In this document: positions 18,199 to 27,639 of the stretch, in pieces
How the letters are laid out: the number at the start of each line of letters is the position of its first letter
Position numbering within the stretch: the stretch's first letter is position 1
NCBI GenBank assembly: GCA_900768995.1
Contig: CAAGEZ010000017.1
Coordinates: forward strand, 1-64,000
DNA length: 64,000 nt
Source of the DNA: Oscillospiraceae bacterium
Lineage (GTDB): Bacteria; Bacillota; Clostridia; Oscillospirales; Ruminococcaceae
Direction of reading: 5' to 3'
Program-made: the position numbers and the translations under genes
Notes under the pieces: generated by a model
The model's input: only the letters and a program-made list of their open reading frames with translations
Told to the model about the DNA's origin: nothing
Database searches by the model: none

Positions 18199-18344
18199 AA
18201 AACTGTCTGCCGATCCCGACAGACAGTTTTGAAAATTCATATAAAACCGCAGGCTCGCATATGCGCACTGAGCCTTGCCGCAAATATCAAATTCAAGCTG
18301 CCTTGTCGAACTCACGGGATCGACTTAAAGGTTGCTCATTTATC
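18199..18344 (-). promoter_or_regulatory. pyr leader attenuator with PyrR-binding element and terminator
   Basis: On the minus strand the leader contains CGATCCCGTGAGTTCGACAA (about 18322-18303), the conserved PyrR-recognition pattern of clostridia. It ends with a terminator at 18230-18199, AAAACTGTCTG/CAGACAGTTTT followed by T residues. The terminator loop CGGGATCG is an exact complement of CGATCCCG in the PyrR element, so the two structures look mutually exclusive. UMP-PyrR should favour termination. A further stem (GGCTC/GAGCC) lies between them. Confidence 0.88.
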
Positions 18345-18351
18345 TTGATAC

Positions 18352-18380
18352 ATTATACCACATCTTTTTGCTAAAGTCAA
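18352..18380 (-). promoter_or_regulatory. Promoter of the pyr operon
   Basis: TTGACT (18380-18375), a 17-nt spacer and TATAAT (18357-18352) on the minus strand lead directly into the attenuator. Confidence 0.85.
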
Positions 18381-18415
18381 CAGAAAAAACAATTAATTTT
18401 TGATGAATTTGCCTA

Positions 18416-19312
18416 TTACTCATTTTCCTCGCTTATATTTTCGTCAGAAACAGTATCGGAAGTATCTTTTTTGAAACTTTTGACCTTAAGTCTGTTCTTT
18501 ACTGCCGAAAGGGATTCGGAATATTTATGAGTGATAAGTGTCTTTGCAAGACGCTCTGTAAGTGCGTCCTTTTCCTCAATAAGTCTGCTGTATTCACTTT
18601 TCAGTCTGTCCATATTGGCGGCATTCATATCCTGGACCTTTTCCACCATATTGTCCTTAACGTCAATTATCTTGTCAACATTGCTCTTGACCTTGAGTGT
18701 TCCGGAAGCAAGCTTCATTCCCACTTTGACCGAACCCGAGAGCATAAGCTTGGATATCTCATCAATACGTCTGAATTTTTCGTTCAGCTTTTTTACAGCC
18801 ATAAGTGACACCGCAGTATCCACCGCAATGAGCACAGACATAACGATAACTATGGTTATTCCTGCTTTGAGAGGTATGGAATCAATAGCCTTTTCCACCA
18901 TTGGCTGGATATAACGTATAACTACAACACAGCCTGCACCGAAAAGGATGGAATTTCTCAGACATATGTAACCTCTGTAGTTGAACTTCATATTGGAATA
19001 ATCCCACCAGCGTGCGTGGAAAAGCTTTTCCATTCCCCAGCCAACCAAAAGCTCGAATGCGGTGCAAAGTACAGTGCAGGCAAAAAACAGCGGCACTATA
19101 GTATTGCTTATAGGCTTGAAAAGCACTGTCACCATTATAACGCCCAGTCCCTCAATGGGGCATATGGGCATATTCAGAAAGCCTCTGTTCTGATACTCCC
19201 CTGTTTCATAGGTCATATCGATGACCTCGATACACCAGCCGATAAAGCTCCAGAAGCAGAACATCAGAAAAAGCTGATAAAGGCTGTACCCAACATATGG
19301 TATTGTCTGCAT
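18416..19312 (-). CDS. Putative membrane protein of the ABC_trans_CmpB (PF06541) family
   Basis: This 298-residue protein opens with LYQLFLMFCFWSFIGWCIEV, then a short linker and CPIEGLGVIMV, the signature of a family named as putative ABC transporter type IV. About five membrane segments fill residues 8-175. A long charged cytoplasmic tail with coiled-coil character (KSNVDKIIDVKDNMVEKVQD onward) and an acidic end follow. No ATPase is nearby and the function of the family is not known. Confidence 0.75.
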   Translation of the reverse strand: MQTIPYVGYSLYQLFLMFCFWSFIGWCIEVIDMTYETGEYQNRGFLNMPICPIEGLGVIMVTVLFKPISNTIVPLFFACTVLCTAFELLVGWGMEKLFHARWWDYSNMKFNYRGYICLRNSILFGAGCVVVIRYIQPMVEKAIDSIPLKAGITIVIVMSVLIAVDTAVSLMAVKKLNEKFRRIDEISKLMLSGSVKVGMKLASGTLKVKSNVDKIIDVKDNMVEKVQDMNAANMDRLKSEYSRLIEEKDALTERLAKTLITHKYSESLSAVKNRLKVKSFKKDTSDTVSDENISEENE

Positions 19313-19334
19313 AAAAACATCTGTCCTTCCAAAA

Positions 19335-20003
19335 TCATACCAGATCTGAGCCGTTTGCCCTGATCCTGAATCTTACCCCAAGAAATTCCGCCGATTTTTT
19401 GCAAAGTATCATACGATTCATAAATATCTCGAAGTATTCCATCACCGAAGATATCCTGTTGTCAATAGTAAGCTCAAGGATAAGCTCTGTTTTATCCTCA
19501 TTAAAAGCAAGCTCGGATCTTTCCACCGCAAAATTCACTCTGTCGTGGATATCGTTTGCAAGAGCGTTTATATTTCTCACACGGCTGCGGCGGACATCGG
19601 TCTTATCAGCAATGATAAGGGCTGCTGTAATGGCGTTCAGAGGCTGTGCCGTGCCCTCGTCGTGATTTCCGATAGCGGAGATTATGTCGCATATCTCCTC
19701 GGCAGGCATATTAAGATTGTCAAGAAGTCTGAAAGCCATAACTGCGCCGCTCTGAGCGTGGTCAATGCGGTTGATGACGTTGCCGATATCGTGCATATAT
19801 GCGGCGATCATTCCAAGCTCGACCTTTCTTTCGTCACAGCCCAGCCCCTCAAGTATCATTTTAACAGTTCCAGCGACCTTTTCAACGTGAGTAAAGGAAT
19901 GCTCCGTATAGCCCTGAACGGCAACGGCAGCATCCGCATTCTTTATATATGTGTGAATATCGGGATTTTGTCTGATATATTTATAAGTGACATTACTTGA
20001 CAT
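19335..20003 (-). CDS. HD-domain phosphohydrolase-like protein
   Basis: This 222-residue protein contains an HD domain at about residues 35-140. H in EHSFTHVEKV, the paired HD in AAYMHDIGNVINRIDHAQSG and H in SAIGNHDEGT are the expected metal ligands, followed by D in IIADKTDVRRSRVR. HD proteins hydrolyse phosphate esters, often nucleotides or second messengers; the substrate is not recognisable. A consensus promoter lies upstream. It starts 22 nt before the CmpB-like gene, so both may share a transcript. Confidence 0.8.
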   Translation of the reverse strand: MSSNVTYKYIRQNPDIHTYIKNADAAVAVQGYTEHSFTHVEKVAGTVKMILEGLGCDERKVELGMIAAYMHDIGNVINRIDHAQSGAVMAFRLLDNLNMPAEEICDIISAIGNHDEGTAQPLNAITAALIIADKTDVRRSRVRNINALANDIHDRVNFAVERSELAFNEDKTELILELTIDNRISSVMEYFEIFMNRMILCKKSAEFLGVRFRIRANGSDLV

Positions 20004-20034
20004 AAACAGCCCTCCGCAACAGGATTACTTGTTT

Positions 20035-20062
20035 ATTATACCACAGTCAGCCGATTTGTCAA
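20035..20062 (-). promoter_or_regulatory. Promoter of the HD-domain gene
   Basis: TTGACA (20062-20057), 16 nt and TATAAT (20040-20035) on the minus strand lie about 30 nt before the start codon. It is divergent from the promoter at 20114-20142. Confidence 0.75.
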
Positions 20063-20113
20063 GGAATTTGCACCGCTCTTTTAAGTGATTTCCCAATTGT
20101 AACCAAATTTTAA

Positions 20114-20142
20114 CTTGATTTTCATCTGAATGCGTATTATAA
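20114..20142 (+). promoter_or_regulatory. Promoter of the CapA-like gene
   Basis: TTGATT, a 17-nt spacer and TATAAT point right into the gene starting at 20226. Confidence 0.7.
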
Positions 20143-20225
20143 TGTATATATAGAAAGAAAAGAATGGCATAAGGCACAGAACAGAAGTTATGGACATTTG
20201 TCCTCATCAGGAGATGTTACATAGA

Positions 20226-21332
20226 ATGAAAATAGTTAAGACCGCATTGTGCTTTGCAGCGGTTTCTGCGGTGATGATATACGGCTGCCGCAGACTGTAC
20301 AAAGCCGACGGTGACATTTCGGGCGCAGAGGTCGCAGCTGAGACCGTACCGCCCGAAGAAACGGTCGCCGAAGTTATAACAGAACCGACATCAGACAAGG
20401 AGCTTTCCCTTACATCGGGCAAGAGCATAACATTCACTTTTCTCGGTGACTGTCTCCTTTCATCGAATGCAGGAGATACACGTCCCGATGCTTTCAAGGC
20501 ATATGCAGAGGAAAAGCCCGCTTCATATTTTCTTGAAAAGGCTGTTCCATATTATGAAAACAGCGATTTTGTGGTTGCGAATAACGAGTATGTCCTTACC
20601 GACCGCAGTCTTTCAAAAACTCCAAAAACAGGCACAGCTTTCTGGTTCAAGTCTCCTACAAGCACAGCTGATATCCTGAAAGCAGGCGGCATTGACATTG
20701 TTTCCATTGCCAATAACCACACAATGGATTACGGCACAGCAGGATATAACGATACTGCCGATGCACTTGATGCGGCAGGCATAACCTGGGGCGACCTTGA
20801 CCACCCTGTTTATGTGGAAAAGGACGGCGTTAAATTCGGCATACTCTGCACGAATATGTTCGGCACAAATTACGAGCCTATCATCACTCCGAAAATTGAA
20901 GAACTGAAGAAAAAAAGTGACATTCAGATACTTTTCTTCCACGGCGGCACTGAAAAGGAACACGTTCCCGATGACTGGCTTGTGGAAATGTGTCACAAAT
21001 ATGCAGATATGGGCGTTGACCTTATCGTAGGCTCTCACCCCCACGTTTTAAGACCTATGGAAAATTACAACGGTGTGGATATCATTTATTCTCTCGGAAA
21101 CTTCTGCTACGGCGGAAGCAGACTTCCCGAAAATAAGACTGTTATCCTTACCGAGACCTTCAACTTTGACGAAAACGGTTCATACATATCGCAGGACGAA
21201 AATTTCACTCCGTTTTATGTATATGCAGGCGACCACAACAACTGGCAGCCCACACCCGTTACAGACCCCGTTGAGATATCAAAAACGCTGGCGTTTATGT
21301 ACGGCGGAAATGATTCTCCCGTTACACCGTAA
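20226..21332 (+). CDS. CapA family protein (PGA_cap, metallophosphatase-like), predicted lipoprotein
   Basis: With the start at 20226 the product is 368 residues. The N-terminus (MKIVKTALCFAAVSAVMIYG then C) looks like a lipoprotein signal with Cys at about 21. The domain contains FTFLGDCLLSS, NSDFVVANNEY, GGIDIVSIANNHTMDYG, FFHGGTEKEHVPDDW and DLIVGSHPHVLRPME, the metal-ligand pattern of CapA/PgsA proteins linked to polyglutamate or capsule synthesis. No capB/capC partner is present, so the role is likely envelope related but open. A frame start at 20190 exists but lacks a placed ribosome site. Confidence 0.85.
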   Translation: MKIVKTALCFAAVSAVMIYGCRRLYKADGDISGAEVAAETVPPEETVAEVITEPTSDKELSLTSGKSITFTFLGDCLLSSNAGDTRPDAFKAYAEEKPASYFLEKAVPYYENSDFVVANNEYVLTDRSLSKTPKTGTAFWFKSPTSTADILKAGGIDIVSIANNHTMDYGTAGYNDTADALDAAGITWGDLDHPVYVEKDGVKFGILCTNMFGTNYEPIITPKIEELKKKSDIQILFFHGGTEKEHVPDDWLVEMCHKYADMGVDLIVGSHPHVLRPMENYNGVDIIYSLGNFCYGGSRLPENKTVILTETFNFDENGSYISQDENFTPFYVYAGDHNNWQPTPVTDPVEISKTLAFMYGGNDSPVTP

Positions 21333-21349
21333 ACTTAAAATCAAATACA

Positions 21350-21376
21350 AAAAGGCAGCTTTTCAGGCTGCCTTTT
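21350..21376. terminator. Bidirectional terminator between capA-like and recN
   Basis: AAAAGGCAGC pairs with GCTGCCTTTT across 7 nt. T runs follow on both strands, serving the two convergent genes. Confidence 0.85.
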
Positions 21377-21377
21377 T

Positions 21378-23054
21378 TCATATCTTATCGGCGCTTCTGA
21401 GAAGCTCTTCCGCATTTTTAAGAGCTGTGTCAGTGATATTCTCTCCAACCATAATTCTTGCTATCTCACGCTTGCGCTCCTCAAAATCAAGCTTGTGAAC
21501 AGAGGTGAATGTTCTTCCGTCCTTTGTCTTTTTCTCGATAAGCAGATGATTGTCTGCCATTACAGCCATTTGTGAAAGATGGGTTACACAGAGCACTTGC
21601 TGATTGTGTGATACCTGCTTTAGCTTGATACCGATTTTTTGTGCGGCTCTTCCGCTGACGCCCGTATCTATCTCATCGAAAATAAGTGTGTGGATATTGT
21701 CCTTTTCGGCAATGACGTTTTTGAGAGCAAGCATAATTCTTGAAAGCTCACCGCCCGAAGCTATCTTCGACATCGGTTTCATACCCTCACCTGCGTTGGT
21801 GGATATCATAAACTCTACCGTGTCCATACCCACAACCGTAAGCTTGCCCTTTTCCATAGCCGCACATATCTTTACATTGGGCATATCAAGGAATTTAAGC
21901 TCTTCTTCTACCTGTGACGAAAATCCCTCAGCCGCCTCCGCACGTGCAGCGGAAAGAGCCTTTGCTTTTTCCGAAACATCAGCAAGAAGCTTTTCCCTGT
22001 GTTGTGCAGCCTGCTCAATTTCGTCCGATGACATATCAAAATCGCTTATTTCCTCGGAGGCTTTGTTATAGCATTCAAGCACATCGGAAAGCTCGGGACC
22101 GTATTTCTTTTTTATGCGGTTAAGCTCGTTAAGGCGGTCTGTGAGATATGCATATCTTTCCGCATCAATATCAATTTTATCAAGCTCGGAGGAAATTTCC
22201 GAAATAATATCTTCAAGCTCGGCTCTTACATTTTCAAGCCTGTCCGACAGCACTTTAAGAGACGGTACAGCATCGGAAAATGCTGACAGATCGCCGCAGG
22301 CATCGGAAACAAGCTCCATTGCCCCCGGAACATCGCTGTCATCAATACCGTCAAGATAGCTGTGAGCCTCGTTCAGCGCAGCACAGATATCCTCGCTGTT
22401 CTGAGCAATTTTGTATTCTGCTTCAAGAGTTTCGTCCTCGTTTTCCTCAATGTTAAGGCTGCCGATCTCCTCAATTTTTTCCCTGAGCATCTCCTCACGC
22501 TCTGCCTTTTCTTTACGTTCAAGGGTGAGTTTTTTCAGCTTTCGGGATATTTCCTGAAGCTGCTTGAAGCTTTCGTGATACTCCTCAGTCTGCTTTTCAA
22601 GTCCGCCGTAGCTATCAAGAATGGAAAGGTGCTTTTCGGGATTCATAAGTATCTGATTATCGTGCTGACCGTGGATATTTACAAGGCACTCCCCTATTTC
22701 ACGGAGCACGGAAACCGTTGATGCCCTTGAATTTACCCTTGCGATACTGCCGCCGTCGGAGTTTATCTCTCTTGTGAGTGTAAGCTGACCGTCCTCGTGG
22801 GATACACCAAGCTCATCAAGACGTTGACACACATTATCGGAAAGCCGGGTAAAAAGTGCGGAGATAACAGCCTTGTCACAGCCTGCACGGACGATATCCT
22901 TAGTTATCCTCTGACCGAGAACGGCGTTTATTCCGTTTATCAGAATGGATTTTCCCGCACCTGTTTCGCCCGTGAACACATTGAAATGATCCGAAAACGG
23001 TATGGAAGCCTCTTCAATTATAGCAAGATTTTTTATATAAAGCTCACTGAGCAT
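21378..23054 (-). CDS. recN: DNA repair protein RecN
   Basis: This 558-residue SMC-like ATPase begins LYIKNLAIIEEASIPF with Walker A TGETGAGKSILI (about 30-41), a long coiled coil through the middle, and the C-terminal ABC signature SGGELSRIMLALK with Walker B TLIFDEIDTGVSG. RecN binds DNA ends and holds molecules together in double-strand break repair. It overlaps argR by 11 nt. Confidence 0.97.
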   Translation of the reverse strand: MLSELYIKNLAIIEEASIPFSDHFNVFTGETGAGKSILINGINAVLGQRITKDIVRAGCDKAVISALFTRLSDNVCQRLDELGVSHEDGQLTLTREINSDGGSIARVNSRASTVSVLREIGECLVNIHGQHDNQILMNPEKHLSILDSYGGLEKQTEEYHESFKQLQEISRKLKKLTLERKEKAEREEMLREKIEEIGSLNIEENEDETLEAEYKIAQNSEDICAALNEAHSYLDGIDDSDVPGAMELVSDACGDLSAFSDAVPSLKVLSDRLENVRAELEDIISEISSELDKIDIDAERYAYLTDRLNELNRIKKKYGPELSDVLECYNKASEEISDFDMSSDEIEQAAQHREKLLADVSEKAKALSAARAEAAEGFSSQVEEELKFLDMPNVKICAAMEKGKLTVVGMDTVEFMISTNAGEGMKPMSKIASGGELSRIMLALKNVIAEKDNIHTLIFDEIDTGVSGRAAQKIGIKLKQVSHNQQVLCVTHLSQMAVMADNHLLIEKKTKDGRTFTSVHKLDFEERKREIARIMVGENITDTALKNAEELLRSADKI

Positions 23055-23499
23055 TCAAATCACCCTTTTTATCGTTGAAGATAACGCTTTGCATTTCCTT
23101 TACAAAAGCGGCTGCGTCCTTTTCGGAGCGCATAAGCACGAATATCGTATCATCGCCCGCAAGAGTTCCCACAACTCCGCTGAATCCAAGCTTGTCAAAC
23201 ATTGCGCAGGCGGCATTTGCCATTCCTGCGTGGCACTTGAAAACCACAGTGTTAAGGGCATAATCAACGGAGTTTACCGATTCCCTTATCAGTGCGGGAA
23301 TTTCCGCAGAGCTTTTCTGCGGCACATAATAGCGGTCCTGCTTTTTTATCAGCCCAAGCTCCTTGATGTCACGGGAAAGCGTTGCCTGAGTAACATCAAT
23401 GCCACGCCTTAAAAGCTCTTCACGAAGCATTTCCTGAGTTTCAACGGAGCTGTTTTTAACTATCTCAAGAATTATCCCGTGTCTTTCCGATTTAACCAT
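23044..23499 (-). CDS. argR: Arginine repressor ArgR
   Basis: It has an N-terminal winged helix (RHGIILEIVKNSSVETQEML and VTQATLSRDIKELGLIK) and a C-terminal oligomerisation/arginine-binding domain (LDKLGF-type GVVGTLAGDDTIFV with the conserved Asp residues). The ATG at 23499 is preferred because GAGGT lies before it; a TTG at 23514 would extend the protein by five residues. It controls arginine metabolism elsewhere; linkage with recN, nadK and tlyA is a common Firmicutes arrangement. Confidence 0.95.
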   Translation of the reverse strand: MVKSERHGIILEIVKNSSVETQEMLREELLRRGIDVTQATLSRDIKELGLIKKQDRYYVPQKSSAEIPALIRESVNSVDYALNTVVFKCHAGMANAACAMFDKLGFSGVVGTLAGDDTIFVLMRSEKDAAAFVKEMQSVIFNDKKGDLNAQ

Positions 23500-23510
23500 A
23501 GAGACATACC

Positions 23511-24371
23511 TCAAATATCCTTAATTGGATTCAAAAGCTTTTTGTTGACGGAATTGAAAAATGAATTTCCCTGTATATCAATGAGCCGCAGAAATTTTTT
23601 TGAGCGTGTAATGAAAAGCTTGTCGTCCTTTTCGGCGCTTTCCTTTATCTGACCGTCAATGCTGAGATACAGAGGCGTGTTGTCCCTTGACCTGAACGTT
23701 ACCTCAAGCTTTTTTTCGGTGGAAAAAAGCATTGTCCTCGATACAAGAGAATGGGGACACACAGGTGTCATCTGAATGCATTCAAGCCCAGGTTCAAGGA
23801 TAGGTCCCCCTGCGGACAAGGCGTATGCGGTGGAGCCTGTGGGAGTTGAAAAGATAACTCCGTCCGCTCTCAGGGTACTCACATTTGTGCCGTTTACAGA
23901 AACAAAATAGTCTGCAAGCCTGCCAAACTGACTTGATATCACGATATCGTTCAGAGCCGTGAATGTGTCCTTTTTTCCGCCGCCCACAAATTCGCAGTCC
24001 AACATCATACGGTTTTCAACAGTGTAATCCCCGCTCATAAGCTTTGACAGGTTATAAAGCTCGTCAGGCTCCATAGATGCCATAAATCCGAGACGTCCCG
24101 TGTTTATCCCAAGTAGGAGCTTGTCATATTCAGCGGCATATGCAGAGGCTTCGAGAATAGTTCCGTCACCGCCCACAGCGATTATCAGGTCACAAAGCTC
24201 CGCAGCCTCTTTCACAGGCATAAATTTCACGTATTTCTTTACGGGAAAACGTTCTTTCAGATTATCCCCGCAGAATATCTCAAAACCCATATTATGAAGC
24301 ATAGAGCAGACCTTGCCCGTGGTCTCATATGCATTTTTTTTTGAAAAATTAGGCCATATCACAGTTTTCAT
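23511..24371 (-). CDS. nadK: NAD kinase
   Basis: This 286-residue enzyme phosphorylates NAD to NADP. Key motifs are LIIAVGGDGTILEAS (GGDG, about 63-66), the NTGRLGFMA loop, TALNDIVIS and the DGVIFSTPTGSTAYALSAGGP segment. Length and motif order are normal. It is immediately downstream of tlyA and upstream of argR. Confidence 0.97.
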   Translation of the reverse strand: MKTVIWPNFSKKNAYETTGKVCSMLHNMGFEIFCGDNLKERFPVKKYVKFMPVKEAAELCDLIIAVGGDGTILEASAYAAEYDKLLLGINTGRLGFMASMEPDELYNLSKLMSGDYTVENRMMLDCEFVGGGKKDTFTALNDIVISSQFGRLADYFVSVNGTNVSTLRADGVIFSTPTGSTAYALSAGGPILEPGLECIQMTPVCPHSLVSRTMLFSTEKKLEVTFRSRDNTPLYLSIDGQIKESAEKDDKLFITRSKKFLRLIDIQGNSFFNSVNKKLLNPIKDI

Positions 24372-24384
24372 AATATGATTCCTT

Positions 24385-25179
24385 TCACGCCTTTTTAAAG
24401 CTCTTATGGGCTTTTGAAACTATTTCGGCACAGTCAACAGGTTTACCGATGACACTGCCTTTTACAGCATATATAAGGTATTCGATATTTCCGTCGCCGC
24501 CCTGAATGGGAGAATGATCCGCTCCCATTACGGTCAGACCGTTTTGTGCGCAGAATGAAACTATATCGCTGAACACTGCCCTGTGCACCTTATCGGAACG
24601 GACGATTCCGTTCTTGCCGATATCCGCCCTGCCGCATTCAAACTGTGGCTTTACGAGCATAACAGCCTGACCGTTATCGCAAAGCAGCTTCACAATTTTC
24701 GGAATGACCTTTTTGAGCGATATGAACGAAACATCTGTGGAAATGAACTGTATCTCCCTGTCAAGCTCAGAGGGCATCAGGTCTTTTATGTTAACACCCT
24801 CCATATTCTTAACACGCTTATCATTTAGCAGCTTTTCATCAAGCTGACCGTGCCCCACATCTACCGCATAAACATATTCGGCACCGTTTTGGAGCATACA
24901 GTCCGTAAAGCCGCCTGTTGACGCTCCGATGTCCATACACACAAGTCCGTTCACCGATATTTTGAAGCTGTCAAGAGCCTTTTCAAGCTTTAGTCCTCCC
25001 CTGCCAACATACTTGGGCAAGGGGGCACAGAGAGCAACATTATCATTCTCAGATATCTCCTTTGACGGCTTCGTCACAACGTTTCCGTTGACGGTAACTC
25101 CACCCTCGGATATCATTCTTTTGGCTGTTTCACGGCTTTTCACAAGTCCGCTTTCAGACAAATATACATCAAGCCGCAT
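24385..25179 (-). CDS. tlyA: TlyA-type rRNA 2'-O-methyltransferase (hemolysin A family)
   Basis: It has an N-terminal S4 RNA-binding domain (MRLDVYLSESGLVKSRETAK) and an FtsJ-like methyltransferase domain with VCMDIGASTGGFTDCMLQNG as the SAM site, VDVGHGQLDEKL and VMLVKPQFECG. TlyA methylates 16S and 23S rRNA in some bacteria. The ATG at 25179 follows CGGAGGAAGTT; a longer frame overlaps dxs and is less likely. Confidence 0.94.
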   Translation of the reverse strand: MRLDVYLSESGLVKSRETAKRMISEGGVTVNGNVVTKPSKEISENDNVALCAPLPKYVGRGGLKLEKALDSFKISVNGLVCMDIGASTGGFTDCMLQNGAEYVYAVDVGHGQLDEKLLNDKRVKNMEGVNIKDLMPSELDREIQFISTDVSFISLKKVIPKIVKLLCDNGQAVMLVKPQFECGRADIGKNGIVRSDKVHRAVFSDIVSFCAQNGLTVMGADHSPIQGGDGNIEYLIYAVKGSVIGKPVDCAEIVSKAHKSFKKA

Positions 25180-25192
25180 AACTTCCTCCGAA

Positions 25193-27064
25193 TTATATAA
25201 AATCAGAAATTTTCTTCTCAATTCCTGCTTTGTCAAGGGAAAATCTTTTCAAAGCACTTTCGGTCTTTGCCTGCTTGACAAAGCCGTGTATCGCATTTAT
25301 GTTTATGTCACCCTTATAGTCCTTTGCAGTAAGAGCGACTGTGAGATGTTCACCGATGCTGCCGTTCTGAAGAGCTTCTTCAAATATGATGATTTTATCG
25401 TATTTCATACAAAGGTCAATGACGCTGCTTTCAATGGGGAATATTTTCACAAGCTTCAATACATCTGTATCAAGTCCGTCGGCCCTTACAGCTTCGCATA
25501 CCGTGCCGCCTGTCCGTCCGTAGCCTATGGCAAGATTTTTGCTGCCGTGTCCCTCAAAACAGAACATATTATTTTCGTCAAGCTTCATTTTCACATTGCT
25601 CTGAGCACCTCTCGGATATCTCACAGCTGCCACCGAAGGTGTGTCATATAAAGCCTTTCTGAGACAAAGCCGCAGTTCGTCATAATCCGACGGAGAATAG
25701 ACAGTGATGTTCGGGATACAGGTGAGCATTGGAACATCAAAAAGTCCCTGATGAGTTTCACCGTCTTCACCCACTATTCCTGCACGGTCGATGCCAAGAA
25801 CAATATGTGTTCTGCTTATGGCAGCATCGTGTATTATCTGGTCATAGCCACGCTGCAAAAAGCTTGAATACACCGCAAAAACAGGCAGCATTCCGCTTAC
25901 CGCAAGACCTGCCGCAAATGTAACTGCGTGCTGTTCGGCAATGCCAACATCGAAAAATCTTGATGGGCAGGCTTCCGCAAATTTATTAAGTCCCGTTCCG
26001 TATTTCATCGCCGCAGTAATGGCGCAGATACGCTTGTCGGAAGTTCCGAGCTTTGCAAGCTCATCACCGAAAACAGCAGAAAAGCTGTCACTGCTTATAA
26101 ATTCAGGATTTCCCTGCTTTATAGCTTTAGGTGCAAGACCGTGGAATGCTCCCGGATTTTTCTCAGCAGGACGATAGCCCTTGCCCTTGACGGTGTTTAC
26201 GTGAACCAGCACAGGCTTTTTCGCCGCTTTTGCCGCTTCAAGGGTCTCCTCAAGGCTTTTTAAATTGTGACCATCAACGGGACCCAGATATACAAATCCA
26301 AGATTTTCAAACATTGTTGCTCCCGCAGGCTGACCGTTTGAACGGTAGAGCATCCACCTTACAGCGTCCTTTGAGGCAAGCATAAGCTCCTTGACGGGCT
26401 TTCCCACAATGGGAGTTTTGTCAAGAATATTCTCCACATTTTTCTTAGCTTCAACATACGCTTTTCTTCCTCTGAGAGAAGAAAGGTATTTTGCAAGAGC
26501 ACCTACATTTTTTGATATGGACATCTCGTTGTCATTAAGTATAACGATAAGATTGTCGTCACTTTTGCCTGCGTTGTTAAGTCCCTCGTAGACCATACCG
26601 CCTGTGAATGCACCGTCTCCGATAACGGCGATAACGTTGTGGTCGTCGCCTTGCAGTCTCATTGCCTTTGCAATTCCGCAGGCGGCGGAAATTGAATTGC
26701 TGCTGTGACCGCTAATAAAGATGTCGTGCTCGGATTCGGTAGGCTTTGCAAAGCCCGATATCCCACCCTCTGTCCTCAGTGTTGAAAAATCATTCAAGCG
26801 TCCTGTGAGGAGCTTGTGGGTGTATGCCTGATGACCAACGTCCCAGATTATTCTGTCAAAGGGAGATTCAAAAACACGGTGTATAGCCATTGTAAGCTCC
26901 ACTGTGCCGAGGTTTGAGGCAAGATGTCCGCCGTTTTCGGCAACTGTGTCTATAAGTATCCCTCTAATTTCCCTGCAAAGGCTTATGCACTGAGGTATGG
27001 AAAGCTTTTTCAGGTCATTTGGGAGATCAAGGTCTTTGAGCCTTACAGTTGTATTGTCATTCAT
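25193..27064 (-). CDS. dxs: 1-deoxy-D-xylulose-5-phosphate synthase
   Basis: This enzyme of about 623 residues condenses pyruvate and glyceraldehyde 3-phosphate with thiamine diphosphate, the entry step of the MEP isoprenoid route. Visible are GHQAYTHKLLTGR, the ThDP motif VIGDGAFTGGMVYEGLNNAG onward to NDNEMSIS, GPVDGHNLKSLEE, and the pyrimidine part FFDVGIAEQHAVTFAAGLA. IspA lies nearby in the same operon. The start is taken at MNDN because the upstream ATG sits on the ribosome site AAGGA. Confidence 0.97.
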   Translation of the reverse strand: MNDNTTVRLKDLDLPNDLKKLSIPQCISLCREIRGILIDTVAENGGHLASNLGTVELTMAIHRVFESPFDRIIWDVGHQAYTHKLLTGRLNDFSTLRTEGGISGFAKPTESEHDIFISGHSSNSISAACGIAKAMRLQGDDHNVIAVIGDGAFTGGMVYEGLNNAGKSDDNLIVILNDNEMSISKNVGALAKYLSSLRGRKAYVEAKKNVENILDKTPIVGKPVKELMLASKDAVRWMLYRSNGQPAGATMFENLGFVYLGPVDGHNLKSLEETLEAAKAAKKPVLVHVNTVKGKGYRPAEKNPGAFHGLAPKAIKQGNPEFISSDSFSAVFGDELAKLGTSDKRICAITAAMKYGTGLNKFAEACPSRFFDVGIAEQHAVTFAAGLAVSGMLPVFAVYSSFLQRGYDQIIHDAAISRTHIVLGIDRAGIVGEDGETHQGLFDVPMLTCIPNITVYSPSDYDELRLCLRKALYDTPSVAAVRYPRGAQSNVKMKLDENNMFCFEGHGSKNLAIGYGRTGGTVCEAVRADGLDTDVLKLVKIFPIESSVIDLCMKYDKIIIFEEALQNGSIGEHLTVALTAKDYKGDININAIHGFVKQAKTESALKRFSLDKAGIEKKISDFI

Positions 27065-27136
27065 AATTATGACCATTCCTTTTTAAGAGCTTATGATAAG
27101 CTCTGTCTGAAAATCATATTTCCAAACATTGTCAGT

Positions 27137-27619
27137 TTATATGTTCATCGGCATAATGAAAGCAAGAATTATTCCGAGAAAAGCACCGCTTACGACCTCA
27201 AAGGGAGTATGTCCCAGATATTCCTTCATAACCGCAAAGCCTGTGTTTGCAGCCTGAGCAATATCTTCAAGGGGTTTCCCCGAGGAAGCGGGGCGGCTTT
27301 CTAGGATACGGTTTATCCTGTTGATAGCCTTTGCGTGCTGTCCCGCAGCTCTGCGGACGCCCATTGCATCATACATTGTGATAAGCGCCACAATGCACAT
27401 AATAGCAAACGGGGTCGAAGCAACGCCGTCAACACGGTAAACTCCCACAGCCGCCGAGCATACCATTGCCGAATGTGCACTTGGCCAGCCGCCTGCTCCG
27501 AAGAGCCTTTCCACGCTGAATTTTTTGTACTTTATCAGGTTGATGATCGTCTTCAGGAACTGAGCAACACACCAGCCTACAATGGAAGTTACAAGGATAT
27601 AGTTGTAATATTCCGACAT
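27137..27619 (-). CDS. Divergent PAP2 family membrane protein (DUF212)
   Basis: This protein of about 160 residues has four membrane segments and the motifs GWCVAQFLKTIINLIKYKK, GGWPSAHSAMVCS and YDAMGVRRAAGQHA. These correspond to the phosphatase motifs of the divergent PAP2/YuiD family. Such proteins may dephosphorylate lipid phosphates; its place between ispA and dxs fits an isoprenoid phosphate, but this is inference. The ATG at 27619 begins MSEYYNYIL. Confidence 0.85.
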   Translation of the reverse strand: MSEYYNYILVTSIVGWCVAQFLKTIINLIKYKKFSVERLFGAGGWPSAHSAMVCSAAVGVYRVDGVASTPFAIMCIVALITMYDAMGVRRAAGQHAKAINRINRILESRPASSGKPLEDIAQAANTGFAVMKEYLGHTPFEVVSGAFLGIILAFIMPMNI

Positions 27620-27639
27620 TTGATAACATTCCCTTTCGA

